Shown: positions 17,679 to 26,042, counted from the stretch's first letter. The stretch is 64,000 nt of DNA from STF1-184 sp050178795 (GCA_050178795.1 JBFXFT010000004.1:37299-101298), one strand, 5' to 3'. Notes: generated by a model from the sequence alone, not told the origin. Translations and numbers: made by a program.

Positions 17679-18575
17679 ATGGGCTTTTTAAAAAACTTAA
17701 TTAATGGCTTAAGACGCACCAAAGACGCGCTAGCAAGTAAAATTGAAAGCATTTTTACTGGTGGCGAACTTAATGATGAGTTTTATGAAGAACTTGAGTA
17801 TGTTTTAATAGGCTCAGATATTGCAGCCTCTACGACTGACGAAATAATTGAAGACTTAAAAAATACCGCAAAAACCGAAAAATTAAAGACGGCAGAAGAT
17901 GTTAAATCGGCTTTAAGAAAAGTGCTTATTAATATTTTAGAAAAAGTAGAAATAGAAGCCTTTGAATACCCTTTGGCAATTCTTGTAGTTGGGGTTAACG
18001 GAGTAGGAAAAACTACAACTCTTGGTAAACTTGCAAACTACTTTAAAGAAGAAAAGAAAGAGGTTTTACTGGTAGCAGGAGATACTTTTAGGGCTGCTGC
18101 TAGCGACCAACTTTCTGAATGGGCTAAGAGGGTCAACGTAAAAATTGTAAAACACAAGGAAGGTGCTGATCCATCTGCAGTCGTTTACGACGGAATAGCA
18201 AGCGCAAAAGCAAAAGATACAGATGTCGTTTTAATAGATACAGCAGGCAGGCTTCACAACAAAGTTGGACTTATGGAAGAACTTAAAAAAATTGCTAGGA
18301 CTGTAGAAAAAAACTATGAAGAAGCAAATTTTAAAAAGTATTTGGTAATTGACGCTACAACTGGTCAAAATGCAATTTCTCAGGTCAAATACTTTGACGA
18401 GGCAGTGGGTATTGATGGTATAATTTTAACAAAACTAGACGGCACAGCAAAGGGCGGAATAGTTTTAACCATTATGAACGAATTAAACATTCCTGTAACC
18501 TTTATTGGCGTTGGCGAAAAGTTGGACGACTTGCAACCTTTTAGTGCTGTTGACTTTGTAACATCTATCATTTAA
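17679..18575 (+). CDS. ftsY: Signal recognition particle receptor FtsY
   Basis: SRP receptor GTPase that docks ribosome-SRP complexes at the membrane. 298 aa, the short form lacking the acidic A domain. The N-domain four-helix bundle occupies about 1-95, then the G domain with GVNGVGKTT near 105-113, DTAGR near 187 and TKLDG near 250. A positively charged N-terminal helix (LKNLINGLRRTK) probably serves as the membrane anchor. It sits 9 bp after smc, as in many Bacillota. Confidence 0.97.
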   Translation: MGFLKNLINGLRRTKDALASKIESIFTGGELNDEFYEELEYVLIGSDIAASTTDEIIEDLKNTAKTEKLKTAEDVKSALRKVLINILEKVEIEAFEYPLAILVVGVNGVGKTTTLGKLANYFKEEKKEVLLVAGDTFRAAASDQLSEWAKRVNVKIVKHKEGADPSAVVYDGIASAKAKDTDVVLIDTAGRLHNKVGLMEELKKIARTVEKNYEEANFKKYLVIDATTGQNAISQVKYFDEAVGIDGIILTKLDGTAKGGIVLTIMNELNIPVTFIGVGEKLDDLQPFSAVDFVTSII

Positions 18576-18593
18576 AATTTAGTTTGAGGAAAT

Positions 18594-18968
18594 ATGGAGC
18601 GAGAAAAAAGAGAAAAAATTGATAATCTTTTAAAACAGACTCATAATAGTTACGAAACTAAGAGGCATTTTTTGTTGCAAAAATATTTAGACGAACATGC
18701 CGAAAATAAAAAAGAAGACAAAACAGGTATTATAATTGCCATAGGTGGTAACAACAATAACAATATACGAATGAAAGAACTTTTAAGCAAAATGGACGCA
18801 AGTAAAATTATAATTTCAGGCCTACCTGAAGAGGGTTTAAGTAAAGAAAAAGTTGAAGAACTTTCAAAAGCCATTACCGTGGTTGAAGAACCTGAATTTA
18901 TGAAAAAAGCCAAAGATAAAGTGCCATTTTACAAAAAAGTTGTAGAAATGCACAGCAAAAACCGTTAA
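18594..18968 (+). CDS. Hypothetical protein between ftsY and ylxM
   Basis: A 124-aa soluble, highly charged protein that I do not recognise. Residues 1-40 are predicted helical and basic. A beta-loop follows (GIIIAIGGNNNNNIRMKELL, about 45-64) with a run of five Asn, then KIIISG and two more helices. The IIIAIGG...IIISG alternation hints at a small alpha/beta fold. It begins 18 bp after ftsY with TGAGGA upstream, so it is likely co-transcribed with smc-ftsY. No cysteine, signal or membrane segment. Its position inside the SRP block makes a link to that pathway conceivable, but that is only context. Confidence 0.8.
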   Translation: MEREKREKIDNLLKQTHNSYETKRHFLLQKYLDEHAENKKEDKTGIIIAIGGNNNNNIRMKELLSKMDASKIIISGLPEEGLSKEKVEELSKAITVVEEPEFMKKAKDKVPFYKKVVEMHSKNR

Positions 18969-18993
18969 AAATGATAGTTAGTGCAAAAAATTA

Positions 18994-19022
18994 TTGACAA
19001 TATATTAATTATAATATAAAAT
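18994..19022 (+). promoter_or_regulatory. ylxM-ffh promoter
   Basis: TTGACA (18994-18999), 17-bp spacer, TAAAAT (19017-19022). Confidence 0.6.
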
Positions 19023-19026
19023 ATGA

Positions 19027-19058
19027 GTGTAAAGTAAAATTGCTTTACACTTATTTTT
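19027..19058 (+). terminator. Hairpin terminator immediately downstream of the ylxM promoter
   Basis: GTGTAAAG (19027-19034) pairs with CTTTACAC (19043-19050), then TTATTTTTT. It terminates the ftsY transcript, but it also lies at the predicted 5' end of the ylxM transcript. Confidence 0.7.
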
Positions 19059-19076
19059 TAAAAATCAGAGGGGTTT

Positions 19077-19409
19077 ATGAACCTAGAAAAGAGTTTAGAG
19101 GTAAGTTTATTAAACGACTTTTATGGAAAACTGTTGACAGATAAACAAGAGGCAATGCTTGTTGATTATTTTGACAACAATATGAGTCTTGCCGAAATTG
19201 CAGAGAATAACGGCGTTACTAGGCAGGCGATTAGAGACAGTTTAGTAAAGAGCCAAAAACTTCTATATGAGTTTGAAGAAAAACTTGGGTTTATGAAAAA
19301 AAACTTGGGTTTAAAGGCAAAACTTACTGAAATATTACTAAACGACACTTTGACTTTAAAAGAGTGTAAACAAAAATTAAAGGCTTTACTTGACGAATGG
19401 GAGGATTAG
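19077..19409 (+). CDS. ylxM: YlxM, putative SRP-associated DNA-binding protein
   Basis: A 110-aa UPF0122 protein. Residues about 15-65 form a sigma-region-4-like helix-turn-helix (LTDKQEAMLVDYF... SLAEIAENNGVTRQAIRDSL). In relatives YlxM is encoded directly before ffh and modulates SRP assembly or GTPase activity. Here it is 6 bp before ffh, keeping that arrangement. The start ATG at 19077 follows AGAGGGG. Confidence 0.9.
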   Translation: MNLEKSLEVSLLNDFYGKLLTDKQEAMLVDYFDNNMSLAEIAENNGVTRQAIRDSLVKSQKLLYEFEEKLGFMKKNLGLKAKLTEILLNDTLTLKECKQKLKALLDEWED

Positions 19410-19415
19410 CAAAAT

Positions 19416-20735
19416 ATGGCAATTTTTAGCAGTATAAGCGAAAAATTAAATCATACTTTTTCTAAACTAACTAAGCGCGGAAAACTTACAGAGCTTGAAA
19501 TTAAAGAGGCAATGCGTGAAATTAGAATTGCGCTTTTAGAGGCCGATGTTAACTTTATGGTCGTTAAAGACTTTATTAAAAAGGTTAGTGACAAAGCAGT
19601 TGGGGAAGACATTTTAAAAAGTTTAACTCCGGGTCAACAAGTAATAAAAATTGTAAATGACGAACTTACTGCCTTAATGGGTGGTACGGCTACCAAACTT
19701 GAAGTTAGTTCTAAACTTCCAACGGTAATTATGCTGTGCGGACTTCAAGGAGCAGGCAAAACTACAATGGCTGGCAAACTTGCTTTAATGTTAAAAAAGC
19801 AAGGCAAAAAACCACTGTTAGTTGCGTGTGACATTTACAGACCTGCGGCAATTAATCAGTTACAAGTTTTAGGCAAGCAAATTGCAATAGAAGTATTTGA
19901 AAAAGGCAAAGAGCAACCCGTAAAAATAGCAAAAGAGGCAGTAGCCTATGCTAACAAAATGGGGTACGATACAGTTATTTTAGACACTGCTGGTAGACTT
20001 CACATAGATGAAACCTTGATGAATGAATTACTAGACATTAAAAAAGCGCTAAACCCTACTGAAATACTTTTAACAGTTGACTCTATGACAGGTCAAGACG
20101 CGGTAACAGTTGCCGAAAACTTTAACAACAAGTTAGACATTACAGGCGTAATTTTAACCAAACTAGACGGCGATACTCGTGGCGGTGCTGCTTTAAGCAT
20201 TAAGGCGGTAACAGGCAAACCAATTAAGTTTAGCGGTATTGGCGAGAAGTTAAGCGATATTGAAGTTTTTCACCCAGACCGTATGGCAGGCAGAATTTTA
20301 GATAGGGGCGATGTTCTTACCCTAATTGAAAAGGCTCAAAGCGTAATTGACGAGGAAGACGCAAAAAAAATGCAAAAAGCCTTCCTACAAAACACCTTTA
20401 CTTTTGAAGACTATTTGGCTCAGTTTGAAAGTCTTAAAAAAATGGGTAATATGGGCGACTTACTAGGTATGATACCAGGTATGGGTAAGTATAAGGGCGC
20501 TATTGCAAACATAGACGAACATAAAATTTTAAAACAAAAAGCAATCATACAATCAATGACAAAAGAAGAACGTTTGCACCCAGAACTTATAAAGTCTAGT
20601 AGAAAAATTAGAATAGCAAAAGGCAGCGCTACAAGCGTGCAAGATGTCAACGCTTTACTAAAACAGTTTGAGCAAACCAAACTTATGATGAAACAGTTTA
20701 AAAAAGGCAAAACCTTTCCCAAAATGGGTTTTTAA
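19416..20735 (+). CDS. ffh: Signal recognition particle protein Ffh
   Basis: SRP54-type GTPase that binds signal peptides and 4.5S/scRNA. 439 aa. NG domain at residues 1-295 with GLQGAGKTT near 109-117, DTAGRLH and TKLDGDTRGG. The methionine-rich M domain follows (about 300-439: MGNMGDLLGMIPGMG, then the RNA-binding SSRKIRIAKGSATSV). The scRNA gene itself is not in this window. Confidence 0.97.
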   Translation: MAIFSSISEKLNHTFSKLTKRGKLTELEIKEAMREIRIALLEADVNFMVVKDFIKKVSDKAVGEDILKSLTPGQQVIKIVNDELTALMGGTATKLEVSSKLPTVIMLCGLQGAGKTTMAGKLALMLKKQGKKPLLVACDIYRPAAINQLQVLGKQIAIEVFEKGKEQPVKIAKEAVAYANKMGYDTVILDTAGRLHIDETLMNELLDIKKALNPTEILLTVDSMTGQDAVTVAENFNNKLDITGVILTKLDGDTRGGAALSIKAVTGKPIKFSGIGEKLSDIEVFHPDRMAGRILDRGDVLTLIEKAQSVIDEEDAKKMQKAFLQNTFTFEDYLAQFESLKKMGNMGDLLGMIPGMGKYKGAIANIDEHKILKQKAIIQSMTKEERLHPELIKSSRKIRIAKGSATSVQDVNALLKQFEQTKLMMKQFKKGKTFPKMGF

Positions 20736-20793
20736 ATTTGATTAATTTTTTAAATTAATATATACTAAAAATAATTATGGAGGACATAAAACA

Positions 20794-21054
20794 ATGGCAG
20801 TAAAAATTAGATTAGCAAGACTTGGCTCAAAGAAGGCTCCTTTCTATCGCTTAGTTGTTGCAGATTCAAGAGCACCTAGAGACGGCAAGTTTATTGAGGT
20901 TTTAGGTAACTATAACCCTATGACTGAACCTGCTGCAATTTCCGTAAACAACGAAAAAGTTTTGGAATGGCTAGGCAAGGGCGCACAACCTACTGAAAGC
21001 GCTAGAGCAGTTTTAGTTAAAAGCGGCGTTATTGAACCTAAAAAATCAAAATAA
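20794..21054 (+). CDS. rpsP: 30S ribosomal protein S16
   Basis: Small-subunit ribosomal protein, 86 aa, beginning MAVKIRLARLGSKKAPFYR, the S16 signature. The strong ribosome-binding site GGAGGA lies 8 nt upstream. It heads the conserved rpsP-khpA-rimM-trmD block. Confidence 0.97.
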   Translation: MAVKIRLARLGSKKAPFYRLVVADSRAPRDGKFIEVLGNYNPMTEPAAISVNNEKVLEWLGKGAQPTESARAVLVKSGVIEPKKSK

Positions 21055-21070
21055 TTGAGGGGATTGAAAA

Positions 21071-21313
21071 GTGGAAAAAATTGTAGAATTCATTGTTAAA
21101 GAATTAGTTGCCAATAAAGATGCAGTTTCTGTAACTTCAATTGAAGAGGGCGATAACAACATAACAATTAAAGTAACAGTTGCCGATGAAGATATGGGTA
21201 AAGTAATAGGAAAGGGTGGCAAAATTGCTAGCGCAATTCGCGCCATTATAAGGTCTGCTTCTTCCAATACGGGCAAGAAATACTTTGTAAAAATAGGAGA
21301 AAGGGAGGAGTAA
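21071..21313 (+). CDS. khpA: KH-domain RNA-binding protein KhpA
   Basis: An 80-aa single KH domain (YlqC/KhpA family) with the RNA-contacting loop GKGGK (IGKGGKIASAIR). With KhpB it forms an RNA-binding complex linked to cell elongation in streptococci. The start is GTG 21071 behind GAGGGG. It sits between rpsP and rimM, the usual location. Confidence 0.93.
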   Translation: MEKIVEFIVKELVANKDAVSVTSIEEGDNNITIKVTVADEDMGKVIGKGGKIASAIRAIIRSASSNTGKKYFVKIGEREE

Positions 21314-21326
21314 AACCTCTCTTTTA
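21301..21326 (+). terminator. Terminator-like hairpin at the khpA/rimM junction
   Basis: AAGGGAGG (21301-21308) pairs with CCTCTCTT (21316-21323), one G-U, then TTTTAATTA. It contains the khpA stop codon and the only Shine-Dalgarno-like GGGAGG in front of rimM, so it may attenuate expression rather than end the operon. Confidence 0.45.
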
Positions 21327-21332
21327 ATTAAT

Positions 21333-21833
21333 ATGGCAAGAGTAAGTATTGCAAAAATTTTAAAGCCTCAAGGGCTAAAAGGTCAAGTTAAAGTTATGCC
21401 TTATGGCGAGGACGCTAGCGTGTTTGAAAAAGGCAAAACTCTTTTATTAAAGAACAACGCTGAACTAAAAATTGAAAGTTCAAGTGTGCGTTCTAGCTTT
21501 TTGTATATAAATTTTGAGGGTTTTAACACTATAGAAGAAGTAGAGACTTTAAGAAGCAAAGAACTATTTATTTTAGAGGACGAACTACCAGACTTAAAAA
21601 AAGGCGAATACTATGTAAAAGACCTATTAGATATGGAGGTTTATGGAACGAGTGGCGACTTTTTAGGCACAGTGGTTGAAATTGAAAATTTTGGTTCGGC
21701 AGATGTTTATACCCTAAAAAATGGTTTAAATGAGGTCACATTTGCATTCGTTACAGGACTTTTTGAAAAGGTAAATTTTGACGAAAACAAAATAGTTGTC
21801 AACTCTAAACTTTTTGAGGAGGTAGTGGTATGA
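21333..21833 (+). CDS. rimM: Ribosome maturation factor RimM
   Basis: 16S processing factor that binds S19 and matures the 30S head. 166 aa. The N-terminal RimM beta-barrel (ARVSIAKILKPQGLKGQVKV) and C-terminal PRC-barrel (YYVKDLLDMEVY) are both visible. ATG 21333 has no close ribosome-binding site; the GGGAGG about 25 nt upstream is inside a hairpin. It overlaps trmD by 4 bp (ATGA), consistent with coupling. Confidence 0.93.
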   Translation: MARVSIAKILKPQGLKGQVKVMPYGEDASVFEKGKTLLLKNNAELKIESSSVRSSFLYINFEGFNTIEEVETLRSKELFILEDELPDLKKGEYYVKDLLDMEVYGTSGDFLGTVVEIENFGSADVYTLKNGLNEVTFAFVTGLFEKVNFDENKIVVNSKLFEEVVV

Positions 21834-22501
21834 AAATAGACATTTTAACACTATTTCCTAAGATGTTTGAAGCGCTTGACGAGAGCATAATAGGCAGAGC
21901 AAAAGAAGACGGCAAAATTGAAATAAACGTAATTGATATAAGGGGATTTAGCAAAAACAAGCACAAAAAAGTGGACGATTATCCTTATGGCGGTGGTGCA
22001 GGTATGCTTATGACACCTCAACCACTATATGACGCAATAAGCAGTGTAAAGACCAAAAAAAGTTATGTGGTTTATTTATCTCCATCTGGCAATTTGTTGA
22101 CGCAAGAGCGCGTTATAACCTTTGCAAAGAGTTGCGAACATTTAATTTTGGTTTGCGGACACTATGAGGGCATTGACGAGCGCGTAATTCAACTTTTAGT
22201 TGACGAAGAGATGAGTATAGGCGATTATGTGCTAACTGGTGGGGAACTGCCAGCAATGGTGCTTGTAGACGCTGTAAGTAGATATGTAGAGGGCGTTTTG
22301 AGCGAAGGCTCTACCGATGAGGAAAGTTTTTCTAAAGGGTTACTTGAATACCCACAATATACAAGGCCTCAAAAATTTAAGGGGCTTGAAGTGCCAGAAG
22401 TTTTAGTAAATGGCAATCACGCAAAAATTAAAGAGTGGCGAGAAGAAAAGTCGCTACAAAAAACCAAATTGGTAAGACCAGACTTAATAAAAAAACAATA
22501 A
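21830..22501 (+). CDS. trmD: tRNA (guanine(37)-N(1))-methyltransferase TrmD
   Basis: SPOUT-class methyltransferase that makes m1G37 and prevents frameshifting. 223 aa. Diagnostic motifs: ILTLFPKMF, YPYGGGAGMLM, HYEGIDERV, IGDYVLTGGELPA (the trefoil-knot SAM site) and RPQKFKG. Normally rplS follows; here rbgA, rnhB and yraN come first and rplS lies 3 kb downstream. Confidence 0.97.
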   Translation: MKIDILTLFPKMFEALDESIIGRAKEDGKIEINVIDIRGFSKNKHKKVDDYPYGGGAGMLMTPQPLYDAISSVKTKKSYVVYLSPSGNLLTQERVITFAKSCEHLILVCGHYEGIDERVIQLLVDEEMSIGDYVLTGGELPAMVLVDAVSRYVEGVLSEGSTDEESFSKGLLEYPQYTRPQKFKGLEVPEVLVNGNHAKIKEWREEKSLQKTKLVRPDLIKKQ

Positions 22502-22526
22502 TATGTTTTTAAAAGGAGTGTTTATT

Positions 22527-23495
22527 ATGGTAATTCAATGGTTTCCTGGGCATATGAGTAAAGCCTTAAAAATGATGGAAAACGAAATGAAAGTAATAGA
22601 TGTTGTGCTATATGTTCTTGATAGCAGAGCACCTTATTCGTGCGTCAATCCTAGTTTTTTAAGGGTTATTGAAAATAAGCCAATTATTTATGTTTTAAAT
22701 AAAAGTGATCTATCAGACGAAAAACTTACTATGGAGTGGGCTAAATATTTTGAGCGCCAAGATAACTGCAAAAGCATAATGATAGATAGCACCCTAAGTG
22801 GCAGTGGAAAAAGAATTTCGGAGGCAATAAGGGAGTTATTAAAAGACAAAATTGCAAAGAATACGAATCGCGGAATAGTTATGCCTCTTCGTGCTATGGT
22901 AATAGGCGTTCCTAACAGCGGTAAAAGCACCTTAATAAACAATTTGTGCGGTAAGGGTAAAACTGTTACTGGCAATAAACCCGGGGTTACTAGGGGAAAA
23001 CAATGGGTTAAAATTGATGATAATATTGAACTACTTGATACACCAGGCACTTTATGGCCAAGTTTTGACAACATAGTAGTCGCTAAACATTTAGCCTACA
23101 TTGGAAGCATAAGCGACAATGTTTTAGATTTGCCAGACTTAGCATTTGAATTTATTAAGGACGTTCAACAATTAAACTATAAGTTTTTAGAGGATCGCTA
23201 CGGTTTTGTGACTAGTGGACTAAAAACTCTTGAAATATTTGACAAAATTTGCGAAACACGAGGCTTTATTATTAAGGGTGGCGAGTATGATTATTTGCGT
23301 GGGGCAAAAGCCATTTTAGACGACTTTAGAAAGGCGCGCATAGGTCACATTACACTAGATAACTTTGAAAATGTGTTTGAAGGAGAAGCCCATGCAGAAA
23401 TTAATAAACTTTTAAGAATAGAAAGAGAAAAAAGCAAAAAGGTAGATAGAACAGAGCGCCTAAAAGCCTATAAAAGAAAACATAATAAAAAGTAA
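22527..23495 (+). CDS. rbgA: Ribosome biogenesis GTPase RbgA (YlqF)
   Basis: Circularly permuted GTPase needed for late 50S assembly. 322 aa. The G-motif order is permuted: NKSD (G4) comes before GVPNSGKSTL (G1) and DTPG (G3). It begins VIQWFPGHMSKA, the RbgA signature. ATG 22527 is chosen because AAAGGAG lies 8 nt upstream; the in-frame ATG at 22503 has none. It is in the trmD operon, 25 bp downstream. Confidence 0.95.
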   Translation: MVIQWFPGHMSKALKMMENEMKVIDVVLYVLDSRAPYSCVNPSFLRVIENKPIIYVLNKSDLSDEKLTMEWAKYFERQDNCKSIMIDSTLSGSGKRISEAIRELLKDKIAKNTNRGIVMPLRAMVIGVPNSGKSTLINNLCGKGKTVTGNKPGVTRGKQWVKIDDNIELLDTPGTLWPSFDNIVVAKHLAYIGSISDNVLDLPDLAFEFIKDVQQLNYKFLEDRYGFVTSGLKTLEIFDKICETRGFIIKGGEYDYLRGAKAILDDFRKARIGHITLDNFENVFEGEAHAEINKLLRIEREKSKKVDRTERLKAYKRKHNKK

Positions 23496-23506
23496 AAAAA
23501 TAATTA

Positions 23507-23532
23507 AAAGCGTTAGAGATAACGCTTTTTAA
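23507..23532 (+). terminator. Terminator after rbgA
   Basis: AAAGCGTTA (23507-23515) pairs with TAACGCTTT (23520-23528), then TT. A TATAAT at 23537-23542 just after it may restart transcription for rnhB. Confidence 0.65.
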
Positions 23533-23558
23533 ATGTTATAATAATTTTAAGGTAATTT

Positions 23559-24182
23559 ATGGCAAAAGAAAAAATTGACAACTTAAAATATGAAAGATAT
23601 TACTATAAGTTAGGTAAAACTGTAATAGCAGGGTGCGACGAGGCTGGGCGAGGACCACTTGCTGGTCCTGTAAGCGTTGCCAGCGTTATTATGCCCTTAA
23701 AAAAGGAACTAATTATTGAAGGCGTTGACGACAGTAAAAAGTTGAGCGCTAAAAAAAGAGACGAATTATACGATAAAATTATTGAAACCGCCACCGCTTA
23801 CAAAATAGTGTTTAAGGACGAAAAATTAATAGACCAAATTAATATTTTAGAGGCAACAAAACTGGGTATGAAAGAGGTAATAAATGGTCTTTCGGTGCAC
23901 CCAGATATGGTATTAATAGACGCCGTTGATAAGTTAGATATTAATTATCCCTATCAAGCAATAATAAAGGGTGACGAACTATCCTACGTTATAGCGTGCG
24001 CCAGCATTTTAGCAAAGGTTAGTAGGGACAGATTTATGCTAAAAATGGACGAAGAGTACCCACTTTACAATTTTAAACAACACAAGGGCTATGGCACAAA
24101 ATATCACATAGAGCAAATAAAAAAATATGGCGAATGTCCTATACACAGGCAGTCATTTATTAAAAATTTTAAAAAAGGGTAG
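23559..24182 (+). CDS. rnhB: Ribonuclease HII
   Basis: Removes RNA from RNA/DNA hybrids, including single ribonucleotides. 207 aa. The catalytic site starts CDEAGRGPLAGP, with further acidic residues in LIDAVDKL and the SILAKVSRD motif; the C-terminal HKGYGTKYH is typical. Overlaps nothing; yraN starts 2 bp after it. Confidence 0.96.
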   Translation: MAKEKIDNLKYERYYYKLGKTVIAGCDEAGRGPLAGPVSVASVIMPLKKELIIEGVDDSKKLSAKKRDELYDKIIETATAYKIVFKDEKLIDQINILEATKLGMKEVINGLSVHPDMVLIDAVDKLDINYPYQAIIKGDELSYVIACASILAKVSRDRFMLKMDEEYPLYNFKQHKGYGTKYHIEQIKKYGECPIHRQSFIKNFKKG

Positions 24183-24184
24183 TT

Positions 24185-24532
24185 ATGGGTAAATTTTTAA
24201 ATAAAGTAACAGGTACAAAGGGCGAGATTTTAGCGACCGAGTACCTAAAAAAACAAAAATATAAAATTATAGAGACCAATTACACCACAAAACTAGGTGA
24301 AATTGACATAATAGCAAAAGATGATGACACACTAGTTTTTGTTGAGGTAAAAACAAGGAGCACAAAGGCTTTTGGGCTACCTCGTGAGGCGGTAACACCA
24401 TATAAACAGCACAAAATAAGACTACTAGCAACTCAGTATTTAAAAGCAAATAAATTGCTGCAAGAAAAGTGCAGATTTGATGTTATAGAAATTTTAGATA
24501 CTGAAATTACACACTTAAAAAATTGTTTTTAA
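24185..24532 (+). CDS. YraN family (UPF0102) nuclease-like protein
   Basis: A 115-aa protein with a restriction-endonuclease-like core: GEILATEYLKK at the N-terminus and the D-x-n-ExK motif as GEIDIIAKDDDTLVFVEVKTRS (about residues 38-60). It may be a Holliday-junction-type nuclease, but activity in the family is not well established. Its place after rnhB and before the comM/dprA region is the usual one. Confidence 0.9.
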   Translation: MGKFLNKVTGTKGEILATEYLKKQKYKIIETNYTTKLGEIDIIAKDDDTLVFVEVKTRSTKAFGLPREAVTPYKQHKIRLLATQYLKANKLLQEKCRFDVIEILDTEITHLKNCF

Positions 24533-24544
24533 AAAGTGTTTAAT

Positions 24545-24574
24545 AAAAAAACGAGGGTTAACCCTCGTTTTTTG
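24545..24574. terminator. Bidirectional terminator between yraN and the HAD gene
   Basis: ACGAGGG (24551-24557) pairs with CCCTCGT (24562-24568), flanked by A- and T-runs. Confidence 0.9.
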
Positions 24575-24575
24575 T

Positions 24576-25412
24576 TTATTTTTCTGTTTGTGAGTTTTTA
24601 CTTTCTTCTTTTTTAATGCTTTGTTCTTTAATATTTAGTATTGATTTTTGAATAAAGTTCGCAAGTTCGGAGCCTTCACTATAATCGGCCTTTAAATATT
24701 CATTTAAAACACGTTTTTGTTCTAGTGCCACCATGTCTGGTTTTTTGCCCCCATTATAAACGCAAATAGAGATTCCACCATATTTTTTCATCTCTTCAAA
24801 TGCGGCAATGTCGCCCATACTGTCTCCTAGATAAATCATGTTAGAAAAATCAATATCATCTCTTCTAATAACTCTGTCAATTGCAATATCAATTTCATTC
24901 AGTGTTCCAGCGCTTATTCTATGCAAAAAGAAGTGTTTATTATTGGTTGTTATGTTTATTTTTGGCCATATTGGCTCGTCATCTTTATTGTAAAGATAGT
25001 CGCATCCATAAATTTTTTTAAAGTGTTTTGCTATTTTAGTCCCATTGATTATTGGTGCATAGTTGGATGAAACAACATAATGTTCTAAAACTATATTATT
25101 TTCCCTAGCAAAGTTGTTTATGTGGTCAAACCACTCTTCAACACCTTTATGAAAGTCAATTTTTTTGCCTAAGTCTTCAAAAATAGTCCTTGTAAACTTA
25201 ATGCCAGCTTTTCTAAACATTTCTATTGTTACATACATAGACATTAAAGAAATTTCGGCACCTTGTTCCTTTGTAAAGTTAAATGTTTTTTGCCAAACAA
25301 ATGAATTTTCTAAATTAAGGGGTTTAAAAAGACCATAGTCTTGGCTTGTTAATCTTGATAAGGTTTTATCAAAATCATAAACTATTTTGATGGTTGTTGG
25401 ATTGCTATTCAT
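24576..25412 (-). CDS. HAD-family hydrolase
   Basis: A 278-aa haloacid-dehalogenase superfamily protein. Motif I is DFDKTLS near residue 13 (DxDxT form typical of phosphatases), motif II VSSN near 116, and motif III/IV LGDSMGD near 201. A large helical cap lies between motifs I and II. The C-terminal 20 residues are charged (KKEESKNSQTEK) and probably disordered. It is probably a phosphatase; the substrate is unknown. Monocistronic, - strand, with its own promoter. Confidence 0.85.
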   Translation of the reverse strand: MNSNPTTIKIVYDFDKTLSRLTSQDYGLFKPLNLENSFVWQKTFNFTKEQGAEISLMSMYVTIEMFRKAGIKFTRTIFEDLGKKIDFHKGVEEWFDHINNFARENNIVLEHYVVSSNYAPIINGTKIAKHFKKIYGCDYLYNKDDEPIWPKINITTNNKHFFLHRISAGTLNEIDIAIDRVIRRDDIDFSNMIYLGDSMGDIAAFEEMKKYGGISICVYNGGKKPDMVALEQKRVLNEYLKADYSEGSELANFIQKSILNIKEQSIKKEESKNSQTEK

Positions 25413-25428
25413 ATTTACCTCTCAACAT

Positions 25429-25472
25429 CATTGTGATACATACATCTTAACATTTATGCCTCACAATGTCAA
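25429..25472 (-). promoter_or_regulatory. Promoter of the HAD gene with inverted repeat
   Basis: On the - strand: TTGACA (complement of 25467-25472), 17-bp spacer, TAAGAT (complement of 25444-25449). CATTGTGA (25429-25436) and TCACAATG (25461-25468) form an 8-bp inverted repeat flanking the -10, a possible operator. Confidence 0.6.
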
Positions 25473-25559
25473 TATATTGTTTTTAAGCGCAGTAATTAAA
25501 CATATTAAAAGGACTTATTTTAATTACTCTAAATTAATAATAAAAGTTACAAAAAACGC

Positions 25560-25588
25560 TTGAAATATTGCGTTTATTATGTTATTAT
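25560..25588 (+). promoter_or_regulatory. rplS promoter
   Basis: TTGAAA (25560-25565), 17-bp spacer, TATTAT (25583-25588). The spacer is nearly identical to that of the ruvX promoter. Confidence 0.65.
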
Positions 25589-25590
25589 TA

Positions 25591-25660
25591 CGAAGTGACT
25601 TCGGGCGGTCCTCTAATTTATAACCTTTTATGAACGTCTAGATAGAACAAGGAGGTATAA
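25591..25660 (+). promoter_or_regulatory. L19 (rplS) leader, probable autoregulatory RNA
   Basis: About 70 nt between the predicted transcription start and rplS, with a GAAGTGACTTC hairpin, GGGCGGTC and ACGTC segments before AAGGAGG. Position and motifs resemble the L19 leader of Bacillota in which L19 represses its own mRNA. A covariance-model search is needed to confirm it. Confidence 0.6.
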
Positions 25661-25666
25661 GTCATT

Positions 25667-26008
25667 ATGAATTTGGTAGATGCTATTGAAAAAGAACAAA
25701 TTAAAGACAACGTTGCAGATTTTAATGTAGGTGACACTGTTAAAGTATTTGTTAAAGTAGTTGAAGGCAATAAGGAAAGACTTCAAGCATACGAAGGCGT
25801 AGTTATTGGAAGAAGTAACGGCGGCATTCGTGAAAGTTTTACCGTTAGAAGAATTTCTTTTGGTATAGGCGTTGAAAGAATTTTCCCTTTACATTCCCCT
25901 CGTATTGACCACATAGAGGTTGTTAGAAGAGGTAAAGTAAATAGGGCAAAACTTAATTACTTGAGAGAATTGACTGGCAAAAAAGCTAAAATTAAAGAAC
26001 AAAGATAA
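25667..26008 (+). CDS. rplS: 50S ribosomal protein L19
   Basis: Large-subunit ribosomal protein at the 30S-50S interface. 113 aa, with the L19 signatures FNVGDTVKVFVKVVEG, RLQAYEGVVI and FPLHSPRID. AAGGAGG lies 8 nt upstream of ATG 25667. It stands apart from trmD with its own promoter, leader and terminator. Confidence 0.97.
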   Translation: MNLVDAIEKEQIKDNVADFNVGDTVKVFVKVVEGNKERLQAYEGVVIGRSNGGIRESFTVRRISFGIGVERIFPLHSPRIDHIEVVRRGKVNRAKLNYLRELTGKKAKIKEQR

Positions 26009-26012
26009 ATTT

Positions 26013-26042
26013 AAAACCAACTTAATTAAGTTGGTTTTTTAT
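26013..26042 (+). terminator. Terminator after rplS
   Basis: AACCAACTT (26015-26023) pairs with AAGTTGGTT (26028-26036), followed by TTTT. Confidence 0.85.
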
